A DNA stretch of 22,922 nucleotides, taken from positions 1 to 22,922 of the forward strand of contig JBILXN010000011.1 in the NCBI GenBank assembly GCA_044378425.1, in the 5' to 3' direction. A program made the position numbers and the translations under genes. Source of the stretch: UBA6136 sp044378425. GTDB taxonomy: Bacteria > Pseudomonadota > Gammaproteobacteria > Methylococcales > Methylococcaceae. Shown piece by piece: positions 15,014-22,922 of this stretch. Numbering within the stretch: the first letter of the stretch is position 1; each line of letters opens with the position of its first letter. The notes beneath the pieces are model-generated. The model saw nothing but the letters and a program-made list of their open reading frames with translations. It was not told the origin of the DNA and searched no databases.

Positions 15014-16468
15014 TTAGAGCAGAACCACGTCGTACTGCTCTTGGTTATATTGCGACTCGGCGCGGAACTTGATGTTTACACCGGTGAACGCTTCCAGTTC
15101 CGACAGCGTATCCGCTTCCTCATCGACCAGGCGGGCGACTACTTCGTTGGATGCCAGTACCAGAAGTTCCTGTACGTTGTACTGGCGGATTTCGCGGATG
15201 ATCTCCCGAAAGATCTCAAGACATACGGTTTCAGCGGTTTTAAGGACACCGCGACCGCTACAGGCCGGGCAGGGTTCGCAGAGCACATGCTCCAGGCTTT
15301 CCCGCGTGCGCTTACGGGTCATCTCGACCAGTCCGAGACTCGACACTTCGCTGATGGCGTTGCGGGCGTGATCCCGTTCAAGGCTTCTCTGAAGCGACTG
15401 CAAGACCTGCTGGCGATGCTCCCGATCCCGCATGTCGATGAAGTCGATGATGATGATGCCGCCGAGATTGCGCAGTCGCAATTGACGGGCGATGGCTTGT
15501 GCGGCTTCGAGATTGGTCTTGAATATGGTTTCTTCAAGATTGCGCCCGCCGACAAAGGCGCCGGTATTGACGTCAATGGTGGTCATGGCTTCAGTCTGAT
15601 CGAGAATCAGATAACCGCCGGACTTCAGTGCTACCCGCCGCTCCAGTGCCCGCTGGATTTCATCTTCGACCCCGTAAAGGTCGAACAGAGGGCGTTCGCC
15701 GGCGTAATGTTCAATCAGCGGGGCCAGTTCGGGTACGAATTCACGCGAAAAACGCATGAGTCGTGTATAGGTCTCGCGTGAATCAATGCGGATTTTTTCA
15801 ACCTTGGCACAGTGCATGTCGCGAAGCACCCGCATACTCAGCGGCAGATCCTCATGCAGCAGTGTCCGGGGCTTTGCGGTTCGCTGGCGTTGGGCAATCG
15901 AGTTCCAGAGCTTGATCAGAAACAGCATGTCGGCCCGGAGAGCGGCCTCGTCCACCCCTTCGGCCGCTGTGCGGGCGATGAAGGCGCCGGTGCTGTGTTC
16001 ACGCTGGAAACTTTCAACGCAGGTCTTGAGTCGGGCGCGCTCTTCCTCGCATTCGATGCGCTGGGAAACGCCGCTCGTGCGTGATTGCGGCATGTAGACC
16101 AGATATACCGACGGGATCGACAACTCCGTCGTCAAGCGCGCGCCCTTGGTGCCGATCGGATCCTTCACCACCTGTACCATCAACTCCTGACCATCGCGGA
16201 AAATCTGTTCGATCTGGTCCGTCGTGGTTTTTTCGCGTTCGCTGCTGCAGAGATCGGACACATGCAGGAAGGCTGAGCGCTCAAGACCGATATCGAGGAA
16301 AACGGCCTGCATGCCCGGCAGGATGCGGCAAATTTTGCCTTTATAGACATTACCGACCAGCCCCCGCCGGCGGCTACGCTCAATCAGTACCTCCTGCAGT
16401 ACACCATTTTCGACGATGGCGACCCTGGTTTCCGGTGGCGTAACATTGATGAGGATTTCGTCGCTCAT
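15014..16468 (-). CDS. rng: Ribonuclease G
   Basis: Endoribonuclease of the RNase E/G family that trims the 5' end of 16S rRNA and takes part in mRNA turnover. The S1 domain spans about residues 36-120 (GLVGNVYKGKICRILPGMQ, FLDIGLERSAFLHVSDL). Catalytic metal ligands are D299 in TIDVNTGAFVGG and D342 in IIIDFIDM, matching D303 and D346 of RNase E; the Zn-link cysteines are C400 and C403 in CPACSGRG. The 484-residue length matches RNase G (489 in E. coli) and excludes RNase E, which has a long C-terminal scaffold. Its ATG overlaps the maf stop as ATGA, with a G-rich GGTGGGG ribosome-binding sequence, so translation is coupled to maf. Confidence 0.97.
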   Translation of the reverse strand: MSDEILINVTPPETRVAIVENGVLQEVLIERSRRRGLVGNVYKGKICRILPGMQAVFLDIGLERSAFLHVSDLCSSEREKTTTDQIEQIFRDGQELMVQVVKDPIGTKGARLTTELSIPSVYLVYMPQSRTSGVSQRIECEEERARLKTCVESFQREHSTGAFIARTAAEGVDEAALRADMLFLIKLWNSIAQRQRTAKPRTLLHEDLPLSMRVLRDMHCAKVEKIRIDSRETYTRLMRFSREFVPELAPLIEHYAGERPLFDLYGVEDEIQRALERRVALKSGGYLILDQTEAMTTIDVNTGAFVGGRNLEETIFKTNLEAAQAIARQLRLRNLGGIIIIDFIDMRDREHRQQVLQSLQRSLERDHARNAISEVSSLGLVEMTRKRTRESLEHVLCEPCPACSGRGVLKTAETVCLEIFREIIREIRQYNVQELLVLASNEVVARLVDEEADTLSELEAFTGVNIKFRAESQYNQEQYDVVLL

Positions 16469-17067
16469 GATGCCCCACCCTTGTAAGGGCTGAGTGGATC
16501 GATACCAATGTGGGTGAGCAAGCTGGCGGTTTCATGGAGAGGCAGTCCCATCACCCCTGAATAACTGCCGGATAGATGAGCGATGAACAGGCCACCGAGA
16601 CCCTGAATCGCATAGGCGCCTGCCTTGCCCTCTGGTTCGCCCGAAGACCAATAGGCTTCAATTTCGTCAAGGCTGAGCGAGCGAAAACGGACCTTGCTGA
16701 TGCATAGCGCCTCCCAGTGCTCAGTCCCGCTCCGCAGCGATACGCCGCTGAGCACCCAGTGTTCATTGTCCGAGAGGCGCATTAGCATATCAATCGCGTG
16801 CTTCCGGTCGGCGGGCTTGCCGAGAATCTCATTGTTCAGCACCACCTCGGTATCGGCTGCCAGTATGGGCAGTGGCGATGAAACCAGTTGCTGCACCGCC
16901 CGTGACTTTTCGGCGGCTATCCGGCGGACATAGTCCTCGGGCACTTCCCTCATGCCCGGTTGTTCGGGGATAGCGGCTGGCACAACCTCATGGTGGATGC
17001 CGAGCTGATCCAGCAGCTGGCGCCGACGAGGGGAGGCCGAGGCGAGGATGATGCGGGCAGGACTCAT
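16465..17067 (-). CDS. maf: Maf-family nucleoside triphosphate pyrophosphatase, YhdE type (dTTP/UTP)
   Basis: House-cleaning pyrophosphatase that hydrolyses dTTP/UTP and modified analogues to monophosphates. The family signature SASPRRRQLL is at residues 10-19, the general-base Asp at D72 in LAADTEVV, and the YAIQGLGGLF segment followed by GSYSGVMGLPL matches YhdE more than YceF. Neighbouring rng also points to yhdE. ATG 17067 gives 200 aa (E. coli 197); TTG 17082 would add only five residues, and neither has a strong ribosome-binding site. It lies 51 bases after rlmH and overlaps rng by 4 bases. Substrate class is inferred from the family. Confidence 0.93.
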   Translation of the reverse strand: MSPARIILASASPRRRQLLDQLGIHHEVVPAAIPEQPGMREVPEDYVRRIAAEKSRAVQQLVSSPLPILAADTEVVLNNEILGKPADRKHAIDMLMRLSDNEHWVLSGVSLRSGTEHWEALCISKVRFRSLSLDEIEAYWSSGEPEGKAGAYAIQGLGGLFIAHLSGSYSGVMGLPLHETASLLTHIGIDPLSPYKGGAS

Positions 17068-17118
17068 GGTGGGCGGTGTCAAAATGGCAGAGAGTGGGGT
17101 GGATTCTACTCCAGCCGG

Positions 17119-17586
17119 TTAGCGGTGATAGGGATGCCTGTTGAGGAGACTCCAGGCCCGGTATATCTGTTCGGCGACGATCACCCGGACGAGGGGATGG
17201 GGCAGGGTCAGGGCCGATAGGCTCCAGAGTTGGCTGGCGCGGGCCCGGCAGGCCTCCGACAGCCCTTCAGGTCCACCGACCAGCAGGGCAATGCGCTGGC
17301 CGCTGGGCAACCAGTGCTGAAGCTTTCCGGCGAGTTGTTCGGTGCTCCAGGCCTGGCCGCCCACTTCAAGCGCGATCACATGGTCATCGCGGCCGAGCGA
17401 TGCCAGTATGCGTTCGCCCTCCTCGTTACGCACGCGGTCGAGGTCGGCATTCTTGCCACGCTTGCCGGGTGCGATTTCCCGCAGCACCAGCTCGCATTCA
17501 CGCGGCAGTCGCTTGGCATATTCCTGATAGCCCTCGCTGACCCAGCCAGGCATACGCTGGCCGACCGCGCATAGGTGAATCTGCAT
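17119..17586 (-). CDS. rlmH: 23S rRNA pseudouridine-1915 N3-methyltransferase RlmH
   Basis: SPOUT-class methyltransferase that methylates pseudouridine 1915 in helix 69 of 23S rRNA, using S-adenosylmethionine, on the assembled 70S ribosome. At 155 aa it has the same length as E. coli RlmH. It shows the start MQIHLCAVGQRMPGW, the SAM-pocket LLVGGPEGLS, and the C-terminal SALTLPHPLVRVIVAEQIYR and NRHPYHR, whose last Tyr-His-Arg is needed for activity in the family. The start codon shares one base with the nadA stop (TGATG), so it is translationally coupled to nadA. In many gammaproteobacteria rlmH instead follows rsfS and precedes the PBP2 gene; here it is linked to nadA and maf. Confidence 0.97.
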   Translation of the reverse strand: MQIHLCAVGQRMPGWVSEGYQEYAKRLPRECELVLREIAPGKRGKNADLDRVRNEEGERILASLGRDDHVIALEVGGQAWSTEQLAGKLQHWLPSGQRIALLVGGPEGLSEACRARASQLWSLSALTLPHPLVRVIVAEQIYRAWSLLNRHPYHR

Positions 17587-18683
17587 CAGGCGACGGCAAG
17601 CATGCGCTCTAGCGCCAGTTTGGCGAAACCAGCCTGATCCTCGGCCACCCGGATGCGGTTGACGACGTGGCCTTCAACCAGATTGTCCAGGATCCAGGCA
17701 AGATGCTGGGGATCGGTGCGGAACATGGTGGAACACATGCAGAGGGTTGGTGACATGAAATGCACCTCCTTGCCCTGTGAACGGACCTCATTCGCCAGTC
17801 GGTTGACCAGGTTCAGTTCGGTACCCACCAACCAGCGGGTGTTGGGTTCGGCCTCGCGGAGGGTCTTGAGGATGTACTCGGTCGAGCCGACATACGGCGC
17901 TTTTTCGCAGACCTCGAATGAGCATTCCGGATGAGCGATGACCCGGGTCTCGGGGAAACGCTCAAGGTAACGGTCAATGTGCTCGGGCTTGAACATTTGA
18001 TGTACAGAGCAAAAGCCTTTCCAGAGGATGATGCGGGCCTTGCGAATTTGCGCCTCGGTAAGGCCTCCCATTGGTTGGGTGAAGTCCCAGGTGACCATTT
18101 CGTCCAGGGGAATGCCCATGCGGTAGCCGGTATTGCGACCGAGATGCTGGTCGGGGAAGAACAGCACCTTTTCGCGTTGGGCAAAGCTCCATTCCAGGAT
18201 CTTGCGGGCATTGCTTGAGGTGCAAACGATGCCGTTGTGTTGACCGCAGAAGAACTTGAGATCGGCGGCTGAGTTGATGTAGGTGACTGGCGTGATGCTG
18301 GCATCCGGGTCCAGTACGGCGGACAGTTCGCGCCAACCGCGCTCGACAGCGACCAGATTGGCCATGTCTGCCATCGAGCAACCGGCGGCGAGGTCGGGCA
18401 GGATAGCGATCTGTTCAGGACGCGACAGTATATCGGCCACCTCGGCCATGAAATGCACACCGCAGAACACGATGTACTCGGCATCGGATTGGGCGGCCTC
18501 CCGCGACAGTTTCAGTGAATCGCCGGTGAGGTCGGCATGGCGAAAGACCTCATCGCGCTGATAGTGATGGCCCAATATGACGCAACGCGTGCCTAGTTTG
18601 CGTTTGGCCTCGACGATGTGCGCTTCGCATTCGGCGTCATCAAGCAGGGCATAGTTTTCGAGGGGGAGGGCAGGTACTAGCAT
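17586..18683 (-). CDS. nadA: Quinolinate synthase A
   Basis: [4Fe-4S] enzyme of de novo NAD synthesis that condenses iminoaspartate with dihydroxyacetone phosphate to quinolinate. Conserved segments include CVILGHHYQRDEVF, DLTGDSLKLSREAA, VFCGVHFMAEVA, INSAADLK and CTSSNA. Likely cluster ligands are C102 (AAGCSMADM), C225 (WKGFCSVHQMF) and C315 or C317 (LCMCSTMF); this spacing and the 365-residue length correspond to the Bacillus-type long form. NadB and nadC are not in the window. ATG 18683 has GAGAGG 9 bases upstream. It heads a tight nadA-rlmH-maf-rng group, with 93 bases before it that contain a possible -10 element. Confidence 0.96.
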   Translation of the reverse strand: MLVPALPLENYALLDDAECEAHIVEAKRKLGTRCVILGHHYQRDEVFRHADLTGDSLKLSREAAQSDAEYIVFCGVHFMAEVADILSRPEQIAILPDLAAGCSMADMANLVAVERGWRELSAVLDPDASITPVTYINSAADLKFFCGQHNGIVCTSSNARKILEWSFAQREKVLFFPDQHLGRNTGYRMGIPLDEMVTWDFTQPMGGLTEAQIRKARIILWKGFCSVHQMFKPEHIDRYLERFPETRVIAHPECSFEVCEKAPYVGSTEYILKTLREAEPNTRWLVGTELNLVNRLANEVRSQGKEVHFMSPTLCMCSTMFRTDPQHLAWILDNLVEGHVVNRIRVAEDQAGFAKLALERMLAVA

Positions 18684-18725
18684 GGGTCAGGGCCTCTCGG
18701 AGCGAGTATGTAGGGGTTGGCGGCG

Positions 18726-18731
18726 ATAATA
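18726..18731 (-). promoter_or_regulatory. Possible -10 hexamer upstream of nadA
   Basis: TATTAT on the - strand, 43 bases before the nadA ATG and the most AT-rich spot of the 93-base gap. The sequence at the usual -35 distance is not recognisable, so this is a tentative call. Confidence 0.25.
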
Positions 18732-18776
18732 CTGCAAAGCGAAACCGCGGCGATACAAGCGCCGTGGACGCTAGGG

Positions 18777-19544
18777 TCAGGGCATGTTTGCGTCGAGATC
18801 ATCGACCTTGAGCATGAGTTGGGTCGTCTCATTACCGATTAGGTGCTCTGCGCCATGCAGGTCCCAGGCTTCATGCGTCATGGTCTGGCGTACACCGCCG
18901 AGCTCTACCCATTGCCCCAGCGGAATACTGATGTCCATGTGGGCTGACTGGGTGGCGATGACCTGGTTCTGCTCCAGCCGGTCTGACCATGGCGTAACGT
19001 TCAGGTGAACCTCCTGCCCGATTCGTCTCGGTGTCACTGTAAATCCGGTCGTGACCGGCTGATACTGGCGATACTGAAAGCCGGGCCCATAGCCAGTCCT
19101 GAGGGGTATCTGTTGCCCGACTTCGATCATGGCGGCATGACCGTCGAGTGTCTGCACCTGCTGGATCGCGCTATCGCGGGCCTGGTGCTGGCGGGCGGCA
19201 AGTGGAGGCTGTCGGTGGCTGGTACTGTCCAGAGCCTGGGTACGGTGCTGTTGGGTCTGAGTCACGGAAATCAGCAGACGGTGCTGGCGCCGGTCGAGTT
19301 GCTCAAGCAGCGCTTTGATGTCGGTGATCGTCGCCGGGTCGGCCCTGATGATGAGTTGATCGTCGTGCGGCACCAGGGTCTCACCAGGGCCGATAAGAGG
19401 TGCCAGTAGCGGGGCCAGTTCTTCGGCTGACCGGTAGTGCAGCGCAATAAAGCTGATGTCGGTGCCAAACGCCCGGGAAAAGCCCAGCAGCAGGGTCAAG
19501 GAGGCAGGCGCCCAACGACGGGAACGGTCCGGGCGCTTACTCAC
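18777..19544 (-). CDS. Short exported protein with secretin-like N-domain and partial secretin C-domain
   Basis: Function unknown. From GTG 19544 it is 255 aa: a basic n-region (SKRPDRSRR), a hydrophobic WAPASLTLLLGFSRAFG resembling a signal peptide, an N1/NolW-type domain at about 30-95 (ISFIALHYRSAEELAPLL, DDQLIIRADPATITDIKALLEQLDRR), a Gln/His-rich linker at about 97-135, and a C-terminal part at about 135-225 that recalls the start of the secretin domain (TLDGHAAMIEVGQQIPL, GFTVTPRRIGQEVHLNV, IPLGQWVELGG). It is far too short to form a normal outer-membrane secretin channel. ATG 19604 is an alternative but overlaps glgA by 38 bases and gives a 20-residue extension before the signal sequence. 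It starts 22 bases after the glgA stop and ends 93 before nadA. Confidence 0.65.
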   Translation of the reverse strand: MSKRPDRSRRWAPASLTLLLGFSRAFGTDISFIALHYRSAEELAPLLAPLIGPGETLVPHDDQLIIRADPATITDIKALLEQLDRRQHRLLISVTQTQQHRTQALDSTSHRQPPLAARQHQARDSAIQQVQTLDGHAAMIEVGQQIPLRTGYGPGFQYRQYQPVTTGFTVTPRRIGQEVHLNVTPWSDRLEQNQVIATQSAHMDISIPLGQWVELGGVRQTMTHEAWDLHGAEHLIGNETTQLMLKVDDLDANMP

Positions 19545-19566
19545 GGTCAGATCTGGCGCATCGGTG

Positions 19567-21039
19567 TCAGTTGCCGGTTGCCGTGGTAGTAACTTTGGCG
19601 GCATCTTGCAATGCCTGATCGTAGAGATCGATGTAGCTTTTGCCGCTGGTTTCCCAGGAGAAATCCTTGCTCATGCCATTTTTTTGCACCTTTTGCCAGA
19701 GTGTGCGCTGACGGTAGAGAACCAGAGCCCGCTCGATGGCGTCGAGCAGCGCTGTGGGGGACGCCTCATCGAAAACGATGCCAGTGGCCGTGCCATCCGC
19801 GATGCTTTCGGCGGTGCTGTCTATCACGGTGTCGGCGAGCCCGCCTGCCCGGCGGACCAGCGGGAGGGCGCCATAGCGCTGGCTATACATCTGATTGAGT
19901 CCGCAGGGCTCGAAGCGGGAGGGCATCAGGAAAATATCGGCGCCAGCTTCGACCAGATGGGCGCGGGCTTCGTCATAGCCAAGGCGAATGGCAAAACGGT
20001 CGGGAAACAGCTTGCCCCAGTGCTGGAGGGTTTTTTCCCAGCGGGATTCTCCGCTGCCGAGTATGGCGATTTGCAGCGGTTTATCCATGAGCTGGGGTAG
20101 CAGCTCAATGAACATGTCGATGCCTTTCTGCTCGACCAGTCGGCCGACCCAGGCGAACAGAGGCAGGTCCGGATTTTCCTTCAGTCCGAACTGATGCTGA
20201 AGTTCGGTTTTGAGGGCGCTACGCTTTGTGAGCGTGGTTTTGCTGAAGTGGCTGGGCAGATACGGGTCAGAGACAGGATTCCAGGCTGCTGTGTCGATGC
20301 CGTTCAGAATGCCGCTGAGATAGGGGCTGCGATGGCTGAGCAGTCCCTCAAGGCCGCAGCCAAACTCGGAGTCCTGGATCTCTTCGGCATAGGTGGGGCT
20401 GACGGTGCTGATGCGGTCGGCGAAGACCAGCCCACCCTTGATGAAGCTGAGCTGGTCATAAAATTCCAGCGCGTGATAGGACCACAGCCGCGAGGGAAGC
20501 CGAAGTCGCACGAAGGTTTCATAGGGGAATACGCCCTGATAGGCGAGGTTGTGGATGGTGAAAATGGTTGCCGGACGCCGCGGCTCGTCACTGAGCAGCG
20601 CGGGAATGAGGCCGGTCTGCCAGTCATTGCAGTGAACCACATCGGGTTTCCAGTCCAGCCCCAGCCGGTTCATGGCGATTTCGACGGCCACATGGGAGAG
20701 CAGACCAAAGCGGTCGGCATTGTCGGGCCAGGGTGAGCCATCAGGACCCAGATAGGGGTTGCCGCTACGACCAAAGTAGCCTTCGTGAACCAGCGCCCAG
20801 ACGGGTACATCCGACCCCGGCAGCATTCCCTCAAGTATGGCGATCTCATTTTCCGGACTCAGTTGCTTGAGTGGATTGAACTGGCCCGCGGCGATGGCCG
20901 AGGCGTAGCCCGGCATCAGAATGCGCACATCATGGCCCAGGGACTTGAGAGCAATGGGCAGACTGCCGGAGACATCGGCTAGCCCGCCGGTTTTGATCAA
21001 CGGGTAGGCTTCGCTGGTGATGAACAGGATTTTCTTCAT
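19567..21039 (-). CDS. glgA: Glycogen synthase (ADP-glucose dependent, GT5)
   Basis: Transfers glucose from ADP-glucose to the non-reducing end of alpha-1,4-glucan. The GT-B N-terminal donor loop has K16 in LIKTGGLADV; HCNDWQTGL and FTIHNLAYQGVFP are typical of bacterial GlgA; R300 and K305 in VGRLVEQKG and E377 in SRFEPCGLNQMY fall at the same residue numbers as the E. coli catalytic positions. The 490-residue length is slightly above the E. coli 477, with a Thr-rich tail. Gene order glgB then glgA with a 40-base gap suggests co-transcription. The ADP-glucose pyrophosphorylase glgC is not in the window, so donor supply must be encoded elsewhere. Confidence 0.96.
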   Translation of the reverse strand: MKKILFITSEAYPLIKTGGLADVSGSLPIALKSLGHDVRILMPGYASAIAAGQFNPLKQLSPENEIAILEGMLPGSDVPVWALVHEGYFGRSGNPYLGPDGSPWPDNADRFGLLSHVAVEIAMNRLGLDWKPDVVHCNDWQTGLIPALLSDEPRRPATIFTIHNLAYQGVFPYETFVRLRLPSRLWSYHALEFYDQLSFIKGGLVFADRISTVSPTYAEEIQDSEFGCGLEGLLSHRSPYLSGILNGIDTAAWNPVSDPYLPSHFSKTTLTKRSALKTELQHQFGLKENPDLPLFAWVGRLVEQKGIDMFIELLPQLMDKPLQIAILGSGESRWEKTLQHWGKLFPDRFAIRLGYDEARAHLVEAGADIFLMPSRFEPCGLNQMYSQRYGALPLVRRAGGLADTVIDSTAESIADGTATGIVFDEASPTALLDAIERALVLYRQRTLWQKVQKNGMSKDFSWETSGKSYIDLYDQALQDAAKVTTTATGN

Positions 21040-21079
21040 GGTGTAACGGTGATGGTCACCTTAGGTGATAGGGTGCGGC

Positions 21080-22922
21080 TTACTTGACCAGAATAATGCC
21101 CGCCAGCGGCGGCAGGGTGATGCAGATAGAGTAGGGGCGACCCATCCAGGGTTTTGTTTCCGCCTGTATTGGGGTATTGCCGATATTGCTGCCGCCGTAG
21201 TAAACAGAGTCCGAATTAAAGGCTTCGCGATACAGGCCTGCCTCCGGCACCCCGATGCGGTAGTCATGGCGGGGAATGGGGGTAAAGTTGAAAACCATGA
21301 CGGCAACGTTATCCCCTGCCCGCCGCAGGTAGCTGAGTACGGATTGTGGGGCATCGTGGCAATCGATCCATTCGAAGCCATCCGGTTCGAAGTCTCGTCC
21401 ATGCAGCGCAGGCATGCCCGTATACAGGCGGTTGAGGTCGCCCACTGCCTTGGCGATGCCCTGATGCAGCGGGTAATCCAGCACATACCAATCTAGTGAT
21501 CGCTCTGCATTCCATTCGGTACCCTGGGCGAATTCGCAGCCCATGAACAGCAGTTTCTTGCCGGGATACGTCAGCATCAGGCTGTAGAGCAGACGAAGAT
21601 TGGCGAACTTTTGCCATTCGTCCCCCGGCATTTTGGCCAGCATGGAGCCTTTGCCGTGTACGACTTCATCATGCGAAAACGGCAGGACGAAATTCTCGGT
21701 GAACGCGTAGAGCAGGCCGAAAGTCAGCTGGTCGTGGTGGTAGTGGCGGTGAATGGCGTCCTTGCTGATGTATTCGAGGATGTCGTGCATCCACCCCATA
21801 TTCCATTTCATGGAAAAGCCGAGGCCTCCCGTCCAGGTCGGGCGGGTGACTTGTGGCCACGCAGTGGATTCTTCTGCCATTATCAGGGTGCCGGGGCATT
21901 GCTGGTGAGTGACTGTGTTGAGTTCACGCAGGAATGCGATGGCCTCAAGGTTCTCGTTGCCGCCGTATTTGTTGGGTATCCAGTCGCCGGCTTCGCGGGA
22001 GTAGTCGAGGTACAGCATTGAGGCGACAGCATCGACCCTCAGACCGTCAAGATGGAATTCTTCCAGCCAGAACAGCGCACTGCCAATCAGGAAATTACGG
22101 ACTTCGTTGCGGCCATAGTTATAGATCAGCGTGCCCCAGTCACGGTGTTCTCCGAGGCGGGGATCTTCGTGTTCATAGAGGGGGGTGCCATCAAACCAGG
22201 CGAGGCCGTGAGCATCCTTTGGAAAGTGGGCAGGTACCCAGTCCAGAATGACGCCGATGCCGTGTTCATGGCAGTAATTGACGAACCAGCGGAAGTCGTC
22301 GGGTGAACCAAACCGGCTGGTGGGCGCGAAATAGCCGGTGGTCTGATAGCCCCAGGAACCGTCGAAAGGGTGCTCGGTGATGGGCAACAGTTCAAGATGG
22401 GTGAAGCCCAGTTCACGGGCATAGGCAACCAGGGCTTCGGCCTGATCGCGGTAATTGATAAAGCCACCCCCTCCGTCGCGGCGCCATGAGCCCAGATGGA
22501 CTTCGTAAACCGACATGGGTTCATGCAGCCAGTCGCGGGTCTTGCGCGTCTCCAGCCAGGCATGATCCTGCCATTCAAAGCCCTCTTCGGCCACCACGAT
22601 CGAGGCGGTATTAGGGCGCAATTCAAAGCGCTGGCCATAGGGGTCAGTCTTGAGCAGTAGGGTGCCCTGCTGACGGTTGCGAATTTCGAATTTGTAAAGC
22701 GAGCCTGGGGTCACCCCTGGTATGAATAGTTCAAAAACGCCGCTGCCGCCGCGGGCCCGCATCATGTGCGTCCGGCCATCCCAGTGGTTGAAGTCGCCTA
22801 CGACGCTGACCCTATCGGCATTCGGTGCCCATGTGGCGAAAAGAACGCCAGCGACGCCATCAACCGTGCGCGGGTGTGCGCCAAGCACCTTGTAAACATG
22901 AAGGTGCTTGCCTTCGCTGAAA
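21080..22922 (-). CDS. glgB: 1,4-alpha-glucan branching enzyme, N-terminus outside window
   Basis: GH13 enzyme that cuts alpha-1,4 chains and re-attaches them by alpha-1,6 bonds to make branched glycogen. The frame is open to the right edge; a GTG at 22888 is internal, as the in-frame residues before it (FSEGKHLHVYK) continue the family sequence. About 613 residues are visible against about 730 in E. coli, so roughly the first 115 (N1 module) are missing. Visible are the CBM48 part (FATWAPNADRVSVVGDFNHWDGR), the IYEVHLGSW-like VYEVHLGSWRRDG entry to the barrel, the nucleophile Asp in DGLRVDAVASMLY, the acid/base Glu in LIMAEESTAWP, the transition-state Asp in PFSHDEVVHGKGSM, and a complete C-terminal beta domain. 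Confidence 0.97.
   Translation of the reverse strand, partial: FSEGKHLHVYKVLGAHPRTVDGVAGVLFATWAPNADRVSVVGDFNHWDGRTHMMRARGGSGVFELFIPGVTPGSLYKFEIRNRQQGTLLLKTDPYGQRFELRPNTASIVVAEEGFEWQDHAWLETRKTRDWLHEPMSVYEVHLGSWRRDGGGGFINYRDQAEALVAYARELGFTHLELLPITEHPFDGSWGYQTTGYFAPTSRFGSPDDFRWFVNYCHEHGIGVILDWVPAHFPKDAHGLAWFDGTPLYEHEDPRLGEHRDWGTLIYNYGRNEVRNFLIGSALFWLEEFHLDGLRVDAVASMLYLDYSREAGDWIPNKYGGNENLEAIAFLRELNTVTHQQCPGTLIMAEESTAWPQVTRPTWTGGLGFSMKWNMGWMHDILEYISKDAIHRHYHHDQLTFGLLYAFTENFVLPFSHDEVVHGKGSMLAKMPGDEWQKFANLRLLYSLMLTYPGKKLLFMGCEFAQGTEWNAERSLDWYVLDYPLHQGIAKAVGDLNRLYTGMPALHGRDFEPDGFEWIDCHDAPQSVLSYLRRAGDNVAVMVFNFTPIPRHDYRIGVPEAGLYREAFNSDSVYYGGSNIGNTPIQAETKPWMGRPYSICITLPPLAGIILVK

Noticed and set aside
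15041..15781. 246-codon open frame on the + strand opposite rng
   Set aside because: It is antisense to a fully conserved RNase G, with no family-like motif.
18742..18756. GGCG/CGCC pairing in the gap between the secretin-like gene and nadA as a terminator
   Set aside because: The stem is four pairs with a seven-base loop and has no T-run.
19456..20736. Two long + strand open frames (214 and 180 codons) opposite the secretin-like gene and glgA
   Set aside because: Both lie over glgA or its downstream neighbour, whose motifs are clear; the antisense translations look like shadows.
22888..22890. GTG 22888 as the glgB start
   Set aside because: In-frame residues upstream (FSEGKHLHVYK) match the family, so the gene continues beyond the right edge.

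Overview
The window looks like gammaproteobacterial chromosome: moderately GC-rich, gene-dense, with RNase G, TldD/PmbA, RlmH, NadA and GlgA/GlgB closely resembling their Escherichia coli/Pseudomonas counterparts in length and motifs. Genus cannot be set from the sequence. No RNA genes, insertion sequences, CRISPR arrays or gene-free stretches above 300 bases were seen.

Left part (1-11104, + strand): the downstream portion of a surface or exopolysaccharide locus. It holds, in order, the C-terminal part of a Wzx-type flippase, a PAPS-dependent sulfotransferase, three GT4 glycosyltransferases (the first two are tandem paralogues), a polytopic membrane protein that may be the repeat-unit polymerase, a fourth GT4, an asparagine-synthase-family protein and a fifth GT4. 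Genes are closely spaced or overlapping, as in one transcription unit. The inferred product is a lipid-linked oligosaccharide built by several GT4 enzymes, possibly sulfated, then flipped and polymerised. The initiating transferase, chain-length and export genes are not in the window.

Right part (11132-22922, - strand): conserved housekeeping genes converging on the polysaccharide locus with only 27 bases between stop codons. In transcription order: glgB (5' end outside the window), glgA, a short secretin-like exported protein, nadA, rlmH, maf (yhdE type), rng, a Nit1-type amidohydrolase, tldD and pmbA. These cover glycogen synthesis, NAD synthesis, rRNA modification and processing, nucleotide-pool quality control, metabolite repair and the TldD/TldE peptidase.

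The most notable item is the asparagine-synthase homologue at 7893-9902. It is full length and uninterrupted, yet the glutaminase nucleophile, a Gln-binding Glu, two positions of the ATP-binding SGGxDSS loop and the late catalytic Lys region all differ from the family, while surrounding sequence is well conserved. This reads as a maintained pseudoenzyme or a repurposed enzyme inside a glycan locus. Secondary points are the lone secretin-like protein between glgA and nadA, an AT-richer sulfotransferase with an altered PAPS-contact position, duplicated glycosyltransferases, and the absence of yhdP between rng and the nitrilase gene.
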